Source of the DNA: Dichomitus squalens LYAD-421 SS1
Lineage: Eukaryota; Basidiomycota; Agaricomycetes; Polyporales; Polyporaceae
Direction of reading: 5' to 3'
DNA: 18,306 bases
Assembly (NCBI RefSeq): GCF_000275845.1
Contig: NW_006767000.1
Coordinates: 5,830 to 24,135 of the forward strand
The notes below the pieces were generated by a model, which saw nothing but the letters and a program-made list of their open reading frames with translations, did not search any database and was not told the origin of the DNA. Each line of letters starts with the position of its first letter. Within the stretch, counting starts at the first letter, position 1. A program made the translations under genes and the position numbers. Shown piece by piece: positions 1 through 9,215 of the stretch.

Positions 1-162
1 CCGCCACGCTGGTCTCTGGGCGTCGTCTTGAGGCAGTGTCAAGGCACCGCTGACGTAGTCCCATAGCTCGGCTTCCTCCAAGATGTCGGACATCTGGATA
101 CGCCAAGTGGCGTAGTTCGTCTCGCCACGAAGCGGTTGGATACGATAAGTTTCGTCGGCCAT
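1..162 (-). CDS. Ty1/copia-type retrotransposon Gag, N-terminus (partial, runs off left edge)
   Basis: Minus-strand frame beginning at an ATG at 162 and open for 54 codons to the window edge. It begins MADETYRIQPLRGETNYA and continues with TWRIQMSDILEEAELWDYV. The pattern 'L-x-G-x-N-Y-x-x-W', followed by an acidic-aromatic stretch near 'LWDYVSG', is the classic start of copia-type Gag (DUF4219/UBN2 family), which forms the virus-like particle of the retrotransposon. The frame lies downstream of a primer-binding site and LTR in the same orientation (250-382), as expected for the 5' end of an element. The rest of gag and all of pol lie outside the window, so I cannot tell whether the element is intact. 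Family call is fairly sure; start codon is sure. Confidence 0.8.
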   Translation of the reverse strand, partial: MADETYRIQPLRGETNYATWRIQMSDILEEAELWDYVSGALTLPQDDAQRPAWR

Positions 163-249
163 TGTGTTGGTCCAGACGGTTCACAGCAGTGTGGGTAAAG
201 TTCGAAAAATAAAGTTGAGTTAAAAATAGCGAACGGGCTTCTGAGCTAT

Positions 250-264
250 GCAGGGCTCATAACC
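250..264 (-). other. Retrotransposon primer-binding site, half-tRNA (initiator Met) type
   Basis: The plus strand reads GCAGGGCTCATAACC. This is the 3' side of the anticodon stem plus the loop of fungal initiator tRNA-Met, including the CAU anticodon. The element's own (minus) strand is therefore complementary to the internal anticodon region of tRNA-iMet rather than to a tRNA 3' CCA end. This priming mode is known from Drosophila copia and yeast Ty5, where a cleaved 5' half-tRNA is used. The site directly abuts the LTR end at 265, as a primer-binding site should. Confidence 0.75.
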
Positions 265-289
265 TGTAGAGAAGTGATAAGAAGAGGAA

Positions 290-323
290 CGTGGGATGAT
301 GAAGCAAGGCTTCTGATCCCACG
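290..323. other. Stem-loop inside the LTR, just after the TATA element
   Basis: Arms CGTGGGAT (290-297) and ATCCCACG (316-323) pair perfectly over 8 bp. An inner GAAGC (301-305) pairs with GCTTC (309-313) around an AAG loop, with a small asymmetric internal loop between the two helices. In the element's orientation it falls in the likely R region, so it would be present in the RNA. Confidence 0.6.
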
Positions 324-335
324 CTTATATATTAA
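324..335 (-). promoter_or_regulatory. TATA-like element of the copia LTR promoter
   Basis: The minus strand reads CTTAATATATAAG here, about 65 bp before the LTR end and just upstream of a strong hairpin (290-323). Position and orientation fit the U3/R promoter of the element. This is motif reading only. Confidence 0.5.
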
Positions 336-382
336 GCTGGGTGTACAATAGGAGTCGTAGTTACTAATATACAATTGATACA

Positions 383-978
383 AGCCCGTATCCGCGCGGA
401 AGCTGTTCCTCCCGGCGGCGGAAGAGCGTCTCATCGCTCCGCAACAGTCGGCGATGACACCCCGTCCGCGTCCGGCGAAGGATCCCTGGAGCCCACCACC
501 CCGTCTCGCATCGGCGCGGGCAGCTTCGCATCCGTCTTCGCGCCCCCCGGCCGCGCCCTCGCGATCCAAGTCGTCCACGTCCCGGGCCCGGCGCACGCCG
601 CCCAGATCGAGCACGAGTACCACGCGCTCCACGCCGTTCACGCCCGCTGCGGCCCCGACGCGCTGTTCGCGCTCCCGCCCGCGCTCGCCTTCTACGATCG
701 CGGATCCACTGGGGCGCGGGGTTCGACGCGCGCGACGTCGAGTTCGGGATGGGCGGCTCGCTTTGTGCCGCGACGGTCGAGCTGCACGTCATCGACTTCA
801 ACCGGGTACTTTCCACCAGGGACGTTTTGGTACCGTACTCACTGTCGCGCGACGCTGCCCGCGGCTGGTGCCGGACGACCCGCTGCAGAAACTATACGCG
901 GCGTGTCGCTCTCCGTTGGGTGGGCGAGGACACCTGGAGAGGGACCGCTTGCGTCTGTGGGAGATAGTCCGTCTGTGA
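383..978 (+). pseudogene. Decayed DUF3669-like gene
   Basis: Three reading frames in order carry pieces that resemble the fungal DUF3669 family (function unknown, weakly kinase-like N-lobe). Frame one, from about 507, has RIGAGSFASVFAPPG and then IEHEYHALHAVHARC, a nucleotide-loop-like start. Frame two, from about 717, has DVEFGMGGS and ELHVIDFNR, the family's hallmark V-I-D-F-N motif (788-802). Frame three ends with PRLVPDDPLQKLYAAC and a stop at 978. Between pieces one and two the roughly 150-residue central region normally seen is absent, and the frame changes at both joints without good splice sites. No start codon precedes the first piece; coding-like GC-rich sequence reaches the LTR border at 382. 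I read this as an internally deleted, frameshifted relic. The family name is a motif judgement. Confidence 0.55.
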
Positions 979-1065
979 TGACATGGACGCTCGTCTCCTT
1001 CCCAATGCAGCCACCGTCGACCCAGAACAGGCCACGGCGGGATCCGAGCTGGGGCGGCCAGCCAG

Positions 1066-1140
1066 CCGCCATCGAACCAGCCGCCATCGAACCAGCCGCC
1101 ATCGAACCAGCCGCCATCGAACCAGCCGCCATCGAACCTC
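1066..1140 (+). repeat. 15-bp tandem repeat, five copies
   Basis: Unit CCGCCATCGAACCAG occurs at 1066, 1081, 1096, 1111 and 1126. The first four copies are identical; the last ends CTC instead of CAG. The array lies 82 bp upstream of the ATG of the secreted-protein gene at 1222, so it sits in that gene's likely promoter. The unit length is divisible by three, so it keeps all frames open and creates repetitive open frames that are not evidence of coding. Confidence 0.95.
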
Positions 1141-1221
1141 TTCAGACACCCGTCCCCGCACACGCCGCTCCCACCTTCCTTCTCTTCATACTCTACGTCT
1201 CTTTAATCACACCCAAGCACC

Positions 1222-1938
1222 ATGCCCACCCCGTCCCTGCCTCTCGCCGTGCTCCTCCTCGCCGTCGTCCCCGCCCTCGTGTCCGCCCTCCCCGTCGCCC
1301 CCGCCACCCTCGCCCTCGCAGCGAGTCCGAACGTCCTCGCCGCCCACTCCTCGCTGTCCTCCGCGAAGGCGCTCGACAGCGACCTGCAGAAGACGAGCCT
1401 GGCCCGCTCCGTCCTCGCCGTCCCCGCCCTCGCCCCGTCCTCTCGCGCTCTTCGCGGGCGCGCAGGCGACGCGCAGACCGCGGGCGGCAACGCCTTCAGC
1501 GGCGTCACGGGCGACGCGTCCGGCGGCAGCATCACCAACTACGCCGCCGTCGGGGACGAGGCCCAGAACGCCCAGCGTGAGTACCCCTGTATGTATGCGC
1601 GTGGCCGCGATGCTGATTCTGCGCGCTTTTCACCCGACGACAGAGCAAGCGGGCGTGGGCGGCACGTCCTACTCCGGGGACGCGCGAGGCGGCGCCAGCG
1701 TGCTCGCCATGGGCCCGGGGGGGAACGCGTACACGGGCGACTCGGGGAACGCGCGGGGCGGGCGGGTCGTGAACGACGCCGAGAACGGGGCCGTTACCGG
1801 TAGCGGGACGAGTACGTGGCTGTCTTTTTCAGTTGGCGTGCGTTCTAATGCTCTCTTTCGCGGGGCGCAGACACGGCGGGCGCGGGAGGGACGAGCGGGA
1901 CGGGGAACGCGTACGGCGGGAATGTGTACACCGGCTAG
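1222..1938 (+). CDS. Small secreted glycine-rich repeat protein (3 exons, 196 aa)
   Basis: Exons 1222-1576, 1644-1811 and 1871-1938 join in one frame from ATG to TAG. Introns are 67 bp (GTGAGT...CAG) and 59 bp (GTACGT...CAG). Residues 1-23 (starting MPTPSLPLAVLLLAVVPALV) form a clear signal peptide, with likely cleavage after VSA. From about residue 85 the mature chain is built of imperfect glycine/asparagine/serine repeats such as GGNAFSG, GGTSYSG, GGNAYTG and GNAYGGNVYTG, each followed by a G-D/N-A-x-G-G segment; both introns fall inside this region. No cysteine framework or catalytic motif is visible. Glycine-rich secreted repeat proteins of this look are common in agaricomycetes, with unknown or cell-wall/surface roles. 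Codon choice is strongly C/G at third positions. A pyrimidine-rich leader (about 1170-1215) precedes the ATG. Function not known. Confidence 0.8.
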
Positions 1939-4207
1939 CCGGCTGGCAGACGCAGGGTCTTGTAGCTTGGGCGGATGGCCGTTCGTCGTTCGTCGCGTGG
2001 CGATGTCTCACATACAGTCTATGCATTCACACTCGTTCACATTGGCTCGAGAGCGATTGGATACGCGTCACAGCCCGGCCCGGGATGCCCGCTCTCAGAT
2101 AACCTGAACCGAGGACTCCAAACAAGGTGCGGAGGGATGCGTGGTGCAATCGTCGTAGATGCTCGACGTGTCGCGTCGACGCTCACAGCGTCCTCGATTT
2201 CTCCCCTTGCGCTCAGGTCTCCTGTCCCAAACCTCGCAGATTCATCTAACGAATCATGAGCGTCCTCTGCTCTTCCTTTTCTCCCGTGGCGGGCACACCC
2301 GTACGTCGCTCTCCGTCTGCTGGGGCGGCGCTATAATCAGCAGGCCTGCGAGCGTTCGAACATCTCCTGCCCCTGACACTCCTCGATACTAGAGCTGGTC
2401 GCGAACGGAGCGAACGAGAGCGGGTGCGCTCTCATCTCGTCGTGCCTCGGCGCACTGGTTTGCACGGGCAGTGATACACTCTGCTGACCTCTCCCATCCG
2501 CGCAGACTCGCGACGAACTGGGAGCCGGAGACAGACGCCTTGGAGGCACCAGACATCCTGGTACGGACGAGGTAGCCGACTACTGGGGTCCCCCTCGCCA
2601 CCAGCTTCCGCCGTCCGTGCCCAGCTCTCGCCGTCTCCTCCGCTGCCGCCCTCCGCAGGTCGACGGGCTCCGTCTGCGACTCTTCCTTCGCGACCATCGA
2701 TGCATGTGCTCGCTGGTCGCAGCGGCCCGTCCGACTCTTCGCTTCAGCTCGGGACGAACGCGTCTTTGGGAACAGATCGTCGCTGAACTCGCTGCCGGGA
2801 AAAGGCTCCGTGCCGCGACGGCGGCCCCATACGTGCATTATACAGCGGTCCCCACCCCGAAGGACATCGCAGCAGGCGGCGGCCGCGGACACTCCGGACG
2901 TATGTGTTTCGATCAGATCGGGCGTAGGTTGGATACTCGAGGAGCGAGGGGCACCCTCTCCCCGATTCCGTGTGGCTGCTGCGCTGGTCGCAGCCTCCGC
3001 GTTCCCTTCCATCTCGTTGGCACGCATGCTGGCGGTCGTCCCACAAACGTCCCGCGCCTCTGGGACAGCGTTGCGGCCAGTCGGGCAGTGTGAATGTCCC
3101 TTCGGGACGTGCCAGTGTGCGGAGCCAGCCTCCGAGGTCAGACTTCCTGCTGGCCTCCGGTGTCTGTCTGTGTCAGCGCGCGTAGCCGGCATGGGTGGCC
3201 AGGCGTGAGGGCGAGCTACGCATGTCGGATGAGGCCGGAGAAGCGACGCCGCGGCGTGCAGCCTGAGGGCTCGACGAGTGATGTGGGCGGATCGGGGTGT
3301 TTGCTTGCACGGCGCGCGATCGGGCCCAGCCTGCATGTCTGCGCTTGCAGCACAGGGATCGGGCGCGGAGTACATATCAGCGGGGACGGGTGTTGCGGTA
3401 GCCTGCTGTTCGGGACCCAATGATGGCGGCTGGGCAGGATCGTCCCTCTGAGGCGGTCACGGCGCTCAGTACTCGGGAACTCGTCCATAGAGGCTGGGAC
3501 GTCTCAGAGACGACGGTCCGACAGTCTTCGCAGGAACGAGGCCTTGATAGGCGATGAGGTGTACAGTTCATGCATGATGCCGCAAGGTGCGCCATCGATC
3601 TGCTTCGGCTTGGGCTGGGATGAAGAGTCGCCCCGAGCCCTGCGGAATACGTTCCGCGCGACATGGCGGTCTGTTTGCGAAACGCGAGACAACATTGGAA
3701 TGCTGGCGGGGTCGGCGAGCAGCGGCCGCGTGAGACAGGGAGGATATCATTTGAGGCAGTCCTCCCTCAATGGGCAGCTCGGCGGTATGCAGTCAGGAAG
3801 CTCAGCTGCGGACAGTCTCTAATGTGTCTCTAATAGTTCATCCCCCGAAGCGGCGGAGACAGATTCCGGGAATATAGTACTATCATGTCGGTTTCGAGCG
3901 CGAGTCTCTGGCACATGTGACAGATGCCCCACTGAAGCGCTACTCAAGGGAAACCAGATACATAGTACAGCGCAATTCGGGAGGATCTTCCATTACTTGT
4001 CAGCATTAGATCCTCCACCAATCCGCAGAGACACCCATCCTTCTCGCCGTCAAAAACGGCACTCGACTCAACCTGCCAGGGGAGGACACACATCAGGGTA
4101 AGCAATCCGAGGATTACTTCCGTATGTCTATCGATGCTAACCGCATAGGATTTCCCGGAGGCTCTTGCTCGATGATGCAAGCAAACAGTACCCAGTGCCC
4201 ATGTCCG
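1939..4207. other. 2.3 kb without a convincing gene
   Basis: GC-rich up to about 3500, then closer to balanced. Several overlapping frames are open on both strands. The longest is a 343-codon minus frame (2389-3420, starting MGPEQQATATPVPADMY); it is Ala/Arg/Ser-rich, with no domain or signal peptide I recognise. Plus frames open over the same bases (2617-3093, 2810-3208) look no better or worse. Such multi-frame openness is typical of GC-rich non-coding DNA or long-dead coding DNA. I see no tRNA, rRNA or clear repeat here. The last part (about 3900-4200) must hold the promoter and 5' UTR of the 7-TM gene, but no clear TATA box is seen. Confidence 0.4.
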
Positions 4208-5623
4208 ATGCATCCCGCCTTCCATGAGGAAGTCTGGATATCTCAAGTACGTGCTATCCAAGAGCAGATTGTTCTTGCTGTGTTACCGGCAACGTTGTAC
4301 GGTACGGGATGGCTGTAGCCCTCTCATTCCGCACGCTAAGATATCATGTGCAGGAATCCTGACAGTTCTCATCGTATCATCCATCTATGCTCTCACACGG
4401 TCCGTCGGACTCCGCCCGGCTGAGACCGAGATGGGATTCACACATGACGCACCGCAGGCAATACGGAAGACTTCAGTCGCCGATCATCATAACGCTCCTT
4501 GCACTCTTCGTATCTACAACGGTATACTTGATTATAACACTACTAGCCGTTCAGAGCACCATTCTCGATTTGATGACCGTTTCGCCATCAAGCCTGCGGG
4601 CACTTCCTTCGGAAATAATCCCCGGACCGCCTCGAGACTCGGACGCGCCTCGAGACTACTACCGCGCCCAAAGCTGCACAAGTACTGCTACGCTCACGGT
4701 TAATGTTCGACACCCATCATATCGGACAAAGGTGCTCGGTCCTGACAATGTCTGTCCGTCTAGGTCCTCTTGGGAGATGCTATCGTGTGCTGGAGAGCAT
4801 GCGTCCTATGGCAAGGCAATCGTGCTGTCAAAACCATATGCGCTGTCTTCCTACTGACCACGTTCGGTGAGGACATCCACCACCGGTCTTCGAGATTGCG
4901 TTCACCTTGACTCCGCTCGTCTTAGCGCTGGGTATCGTGGACACGGTGTTCAGGTGCATGCCGAGCGCGAGATGGACTCCCGACCGTCACGCCATCGGAT
5001 CGGTGTACGCAGGTCTCACATACGGCGTGGCCGCCTTTGTGCTGTCCTTCAGTACGAACCTTCTGGCCACGTTGCTTGTGGGATACAGAGCCTGGTATGA
5101 ACCTATCGGCCATGAGCTCGGGAATGCCGACGTCCGCTCAATGAGGATTTCTAGGAAGGCGAGACACGAGTTTCGAAAATATATCGTCGTGGGACCCCTG
5201 AGGTCGCAGATGGAGAAAGTGTTCGCCCTGTTGATAGAGTCTGGAGCGGTATATTGTACCTTTTGGGTGGGTGGTCATACTCGTCTCTTTCCGGGCACGG
5301 GGAATCATTTGAACCGGGCGAATGCAGGCGGTTTCTGCCGTCTGGCAGATAGGCTTGTATGAAAGCTCGATGGTATTGAACACGAGATCCGACTCTTTCT
5401 GGAACGTATTCGGGATCATCATCAACGGTGCACTCGTGCCGCTCGTAGTGCGTGTCCCGGTCAAATACCGTCTTGAGCGACCTAGTCACCTCTGCGGTGC
5501 ACACAGGCCATCTATCCCACGATCATCATCGTTCTCGTCGCGTTGAACAAGTCACAGATGGAGAATGGCTTGCTGCCCACCGTATCTGTCCCTTCGCTGC
5601 CTCGCGTCGCTGGAGTCAGTTAG
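4208..5623 (+). CDS. Seven-transmembrane protein of an agaricomycete family (8 exons, 335 aa)
   Basis: Exons 4208-4301, 4354-4399, 4458-4704, 4764-4866, 4926-5094, 5155-5266, 5328-5447 and 5507-5623 join in one frame (1008 nt with TAG). The seven introns are 52-61 bp. Hydrophobic segments lie at about residues 20-45, 55-78, 120-145, 150-170, 190-217, 242-265 and 280-310. Signature stretches are LLGDAIVCWRACVLWQGNRA after TM3, LLATLLVGYRAW at the end of TM5, and EKVFALLIESGAVYCTFW in TM6. I recognise these as those of a large agaricomycete serpentine membrane-protein family of unknown function, possibly receptor-like. The N-terminus is least certain: in-frame ATGs also occur at 4124, 4163 and 4166; 4208 gives the short N-tail usual for the family. 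Donor GTTCGA at 4705 is unusual but preserves the frame and motif. No stop or frameshift is needed, so the gene looks intact. It converges on the P450 gene. Confidence 0.85.
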
Positions 5624-5962
5624 TAGACGCTAAATCCGATGTTGAGAAGCAGGAAGAGAGCTTACGACAACGAGGACAGCCTCGTTGCGCTAGATTACAT
5701 AGGTTGGACTAGAATAGCAAGCTAAGTACATTTTCAAGTTAATCCTACGCTGTCATGTATGCCCGCTGTGCCTGACATCAAGGCATTCCGACGTGCCTAA
5801 CGACCGACTCTGACTAGTAGCACTTCGTATGGTCATTGAGAGGTCTTGCTGAGATCACATCCGCAGCGACACTTCACGATCGGACCGGTACAACAACGAT
5901 ACACAGCAGCTGCGTATCATTGGGGCTGCCGATGCGTTAGAGTAAATAGCCCATAATGCAAG
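5624..5962. other. Convergent intergenic spacer
   Basis: 339 bp between the stop codons of the 7-TM gene (plus) and the P450 gene (minus), so it should hold both 3' UTRs. I see no further gene. No textbook polyadenylation signal was found that I would call with confidence. Confidence 0.6.
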
Positions 5963-8063
5963 TCAAAATCGAGGTTCCAGCTCGACAGGCAACTCCGGAC
6001 GGTTCGCAGTCAAGTAGTCCTTGAAGTTCTCTTCGTACTCCCTCGGATCCCACCCCGCCTGCAGCCGGAACCGGAACTTCTGTACGAGTGCGCAGACGAC
6101 AGTCCGCATCTGCTGCATCGCCAGGCCCTTCCCAGGACAATTCATCGGCCCTACCGAGAACGGGATGAACGCCGCCTCGTTGTGCACGAACTGGAAGTCC
6201 GGGGTCCTATGGTGAACGGGCGGTGGCGCGAGACCTTGAGGCAGCCGTGCGCTCTCGATGGTCAGTTGTCCGGATGCGATGAGCCAGCGCTCGGGCCAGA
6301 ACGTATCTGGGAAGACGAAGTTCCGGGGGTCGCGGTGGAGGACGTAAGGCGAGATATGAATGAGCGTTCCTGGGGGAAGGACCCTGCGCACATCGGAACA
6401 GACGCCCTCATGTCAGGGGTACGGGATGGGTGGACCAGAGTGCGAAGGAGCTTACACAGAACCGAACACAAGCGGTTTGGAATGGTGCGGTACTTGACGT
6501 GAGCTGTTCGTGGGAACAGGCGGAAAGAGGCGGAGAGCCTCATGTCTGCAGCTGTCGGTAAGGGTCTGTCGAAGTATGGTGAAACATACGTACATGACCG
6601 CTGTCAAGTAGTGCAAGTCGTGGTGGCGCTTCATATCATAGACGTTCTCTCCGAGAGGGTAAACCTGATCGACTTCATCCTGAATGGCCGCATAGGTAGA
6701 GGGATCTCTCAATAGGCAATAGAAGATGCTCGTCAAGGCGCTGGAGGTGGTATCTGCTCCAGCGATGATTGCGACGATGCCGTCATTCAGAAGCTGGAAA
6801 AACGGAGGCGGCTCTTTCTGCGGAAGATCCTCGTTGTTCTGACATAGAAAATTAAGCGCATGCAGATACTGACGAGGTTACGAGCCTACAAGGTAGTAAA
6901 AGAGGTCGCGAGTAATGGAGCCTTGCGCCACACGCTTCATTGACTGCTCTCTGCCGTAGTCGAGGAGCGTGTTAATCGGTCCCGTCGCACCAGGAATGTA
7001 GCCGAGGTAGATCCCAAGCCACGGGACTTGACCCATGAAAAGCCCTGCACTGTACATGCCGTGGTAGTCAGGTAGCCATACGTTATGATAGATACTCACA
7101 CGATGCCCTTTTCCAATAGAGCCCATATATTGTCGTGATCTCCTTCTTGCATCAGCTCGGATCCTCCATTGAAACTGCATGCATGCCAATATAATTGAAT
7201 AAGTATCACAGAGGACGTTGAAACGTACGCCATATCAGACATGAAGTCGAACCTAATCCAGGGGCCAGTCAAACACACGAATAGAGAGAGACAGCTGCGT
7301 TTCTCACGCAAGGTAGTTAAACCAGTCACCCAGAACGACCACTCCTTTTTGGACTTCAAGTACGTCGACTAGCTGGCGTATGCGAGTCGCTGCAATATTC
7401 TCGTAGTGCCTGAGTGCAGTCGGGGCGAGCCCCCGGGTCCATGCGCGTCGGCGATGAGAGTGCTCCTCAATATTCTGAATGCCAGCTATGTGCACAGTCT
7501 CTTCAGATAGGACTGTGCCCTTATAAACTGCCTCAAAGAGTGAAGATGGCACGAGGGTCAGGTCGAAGTACAAGGAAGGTACAAAGTGGGAGCAACGCAC
7601 AGGCGCTTTTGGGTATGCCTGAAGCACCTAATACCGGTCCTATCAGGGATACGTCCCGTACAGAGATCATGTTTGGTCCTAGCATGTACGGAATTCAAGG
7701 TCAGCTCTATCCAAATAATGCGTAGTACCGAAGCCTCGGGATCTTCCCACCTATTCTCACAATGTCTCCGTAACGCTCGTGTAAGACTCTCAGGTATCTC
7801 ATTTGCTGACCTGCAGTTATCCGAACTGCATGCCAGAACATCGATGTCCGACACCAGAACGGACCAGGGTAACGATGCAGAGGGTGAAAGGGAGAGAACC
7901 GATAGAAGATGACCGACGTGGATAGCATGCCAAGATATACCACGTAGGAGAAGACCATTGTGGAGAATACGCCGAGCTCGTCGCTCGGGGCAAAGATGGT
8001 GTAGCTCGTCGCCATAGCAGGAGGGAGAAATACGAGAGAGGAATGGAGTAGAAGGCTGAACAT
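5963..8063 (-). CDS. Cytochrome P450 monooxygenase (9 exons, 541 aa)
   Basis: Minus-strand exons, listed 3' to 5' of the gene: 5963-6383, 6456-6545, 6594-6838, 6890-7049, 7100-7174, 7229-7252, 7308-7527, 7601-7678, 7751-8063. They join in one frame (1626 nt); introns are 48-73 bp, several with a CTGAC or TTGAC branch site. A membrane anchor at about residues 30-53 is followed by the HPLHRYPGP hinge (60-68). The I-helix AGADTTSS starts at residue 316, the K-helix ExxR is EALR at 374-377, and the PER motif is PERW at 432-435. The haem loop is FSVGPMNCPGKG with the axial Cys at 484. All core P450 residues are present, so it should be an active ER-bound haem-thiolate oxygenase needing P450 reductase. 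The GPMNCxGK loop resembles basidiomycete P450s usually annotated as tryprostatin B 6-hydroxylase-like; substrate unknown. Start 8063 is chosen; the next in-frame ATG (8015) would leave the anchor intact. Confidence 0.93.
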
Positions 8064-8151
8064 TTCACACCTCCGGAATATCTGGTGCGCTAGCTTATGG
8101 GAAGAAGTGGTCAGTAGATATACGAGGCAGATGGAAAGAAATGGGGCTCAC

Positions 8152-8323
8152 CAATGCTGAGAGACACAAAGACGGCCCGAGTGTTTCCCATAGGGAGCGG
8201 GATAGCAGCAACACCATGGACCACTCTAGGCTTGCTGCTGTGGATGTCGGCGAAATCGGTGGAGTGGGTCCGCAGAGCGGTGGTGGAGAGGAGGCGAGTG
8301 CAGAAACGACGTCGTGAGGCCAA
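8152..8323 (-). CDS. Possible small upstream exon (hypothetical, 57 codons)
   Basis: A minus-strand frame from ATG 8323 begins MASRRRFCTRLLSTTALRTH. This is basic, Ser/Thr-rich and free of acidic residues, like a mitochondrial presequence. It reaches a good donor (GTGAGC at 8151) at phase 1. A CTGAC branch site lies shortly before three possible acceptors just upstream of the P450 ATG. Using the first AG gives a tiny protein ending one base before that ATG. Using the second AG (CTAG) fuses this exon in frame to the P450. I do not recognise the sequence. It may be chance, a remnant, or an alternative 5' exon. Confidence 0.25.
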
Positions 8324-9215
8324 CGCTAGGTAACTTAGCCCGCCTGAGGGATGGGCACGGGAGCCTCAAAGCTGTATTAATGGAAAACGTCGTACGAGAT
8401 TCCAGATAAGGCTGTCAGCAGGCCATCTGGCATGCGTCTTCACTTACTAGAGCTGAGGTCAGAGTGGACGAGTCTAGCCGATTCTGAGGAACATTCCTAT
8501 TCCGCTTCAGCTTAGGGAACTTGCAAGTCTACTCGGGAAGATGGCGCTTGGAGCTATTCATAGCAGAGTCCGCGTTCGTGAAAAAGCGACTCCGACTCCA
8601 AAACGATGATTCTACTTTGGCCGCTTCTCTAATGAGGTGGAAGCGGTTCCCTTTGACTTCTGACCCTGTCAACCCGGACGAATGATCATGGGGCTAAGCT
8701 CGAGCGTAGTATGAGGCTGCACTCACATTCCAGCCCGCTGAGTGCAGCGACTGCTCACGGGGCTTCTGAGGACCATCATGAAACTGTGTAGAACCTGAGG
8801 CCTGAGGCTGCAGCGCTCGATGCCCTCGTCGTGGCTGCTCGCATCGGGCCAGGCGCCACCCAGTATTTGCTACTGTTGTCACTGTGGCTCTCAGATCCTT
8901 CGCCGGATCTGGGCGCCAACCAACGCGTCACCGACGACGACCCTCTCTAATCAAGTACTGAGAGCTTGGTGCTGTTGACATGTGGAACATAGATTGCGCG
9001 ATAATCATTCAGGATCGCCATCTCGACAGCCAAGGAAAATCTCATATCCTCGACGAGTCTGAAACTCGGACGTCTAGGTCAGCTGCACTCGGCATCTATA
9101 CACAGTGTAGGGCGGAAGCTGGCACAATTCTCAAAGTCTGAAATGGGCGATTGAGATTGAGATTCATGCGTTCTATTCATACTAGTTTATCTGTGCAGCT
9201 CCCGCTCTCATTCAG
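8324..9215. other. Gene-free stretch upstream of the P450 region
   Basis: About 0.9 kb of roughly balanced base composition with only short, unconvincing frames (for example 8694-8882 on the minus strand). I found no tRNA B-box, no obvious repeat and no recognisable protein motif. It may contain promoter sequence for the minus-strand P450 transcription unit. Confidence 0.4.

Larger units (their letters stand above)
265..382 (-). repeat. 5' LTR of copia-type retrotransposon (118 bp)
   Basis: Read on the minus strand this begins TGTATC and ends CTCTACA, giving the TG...CA (TGTA...TACA) ends of an LTR. The downstream end is fixed by the abutting primer-binding site at 250-264, and gag follows 88 bp after that. 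A TATA-like TTAATATATAAG lies inside. The outer end at 382 is inferred only from the TG, because the second LTR is outside the window. At 118 bp this is a short LTR, but its order TATA, hairpin, TACA, primer site, gag is coherent. The target-site duplication cannot be checked. Confidence 0.65.

Noticed and set aside
250..264. A tRNA-iMet gene fragment
   Set aside because: Only the anticodon arm matches; no acceptor, D or T arms flank it. A retrotransposon primer-binding site explains it.
1066..1140. Possible CRISPR-like array
   Set aside because: Units are head-to-tail without spacers, and the genome is a eukaryote.
798..1163. Minus-strand frames with MAAGS/WFDGG repeats
   Set aside because: These are just translations of the 15-bp DNA repeat, which is open in several frames.
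375..1580. 401-codon plus-strand open frame spanning 375-1580
   Set aside because: It merges an LTR end, the DUF3669-like relic, the 15-bp repeats and an off-frame reading of the secreted-protein gene; not one gene.
2389..3420. 343-codon open frame on the minus strand
   Set aside because: Ala/Arg/Ser-rich, no recognisable motif or signal peptide, and frames on the opposite strand are equally open; probably GC-driven.
4900..5500. Minus-strand frames over the 7-TM gene
   Set aside because: Shadows of the plus-strand gene, whose exons close perfectly in frame.
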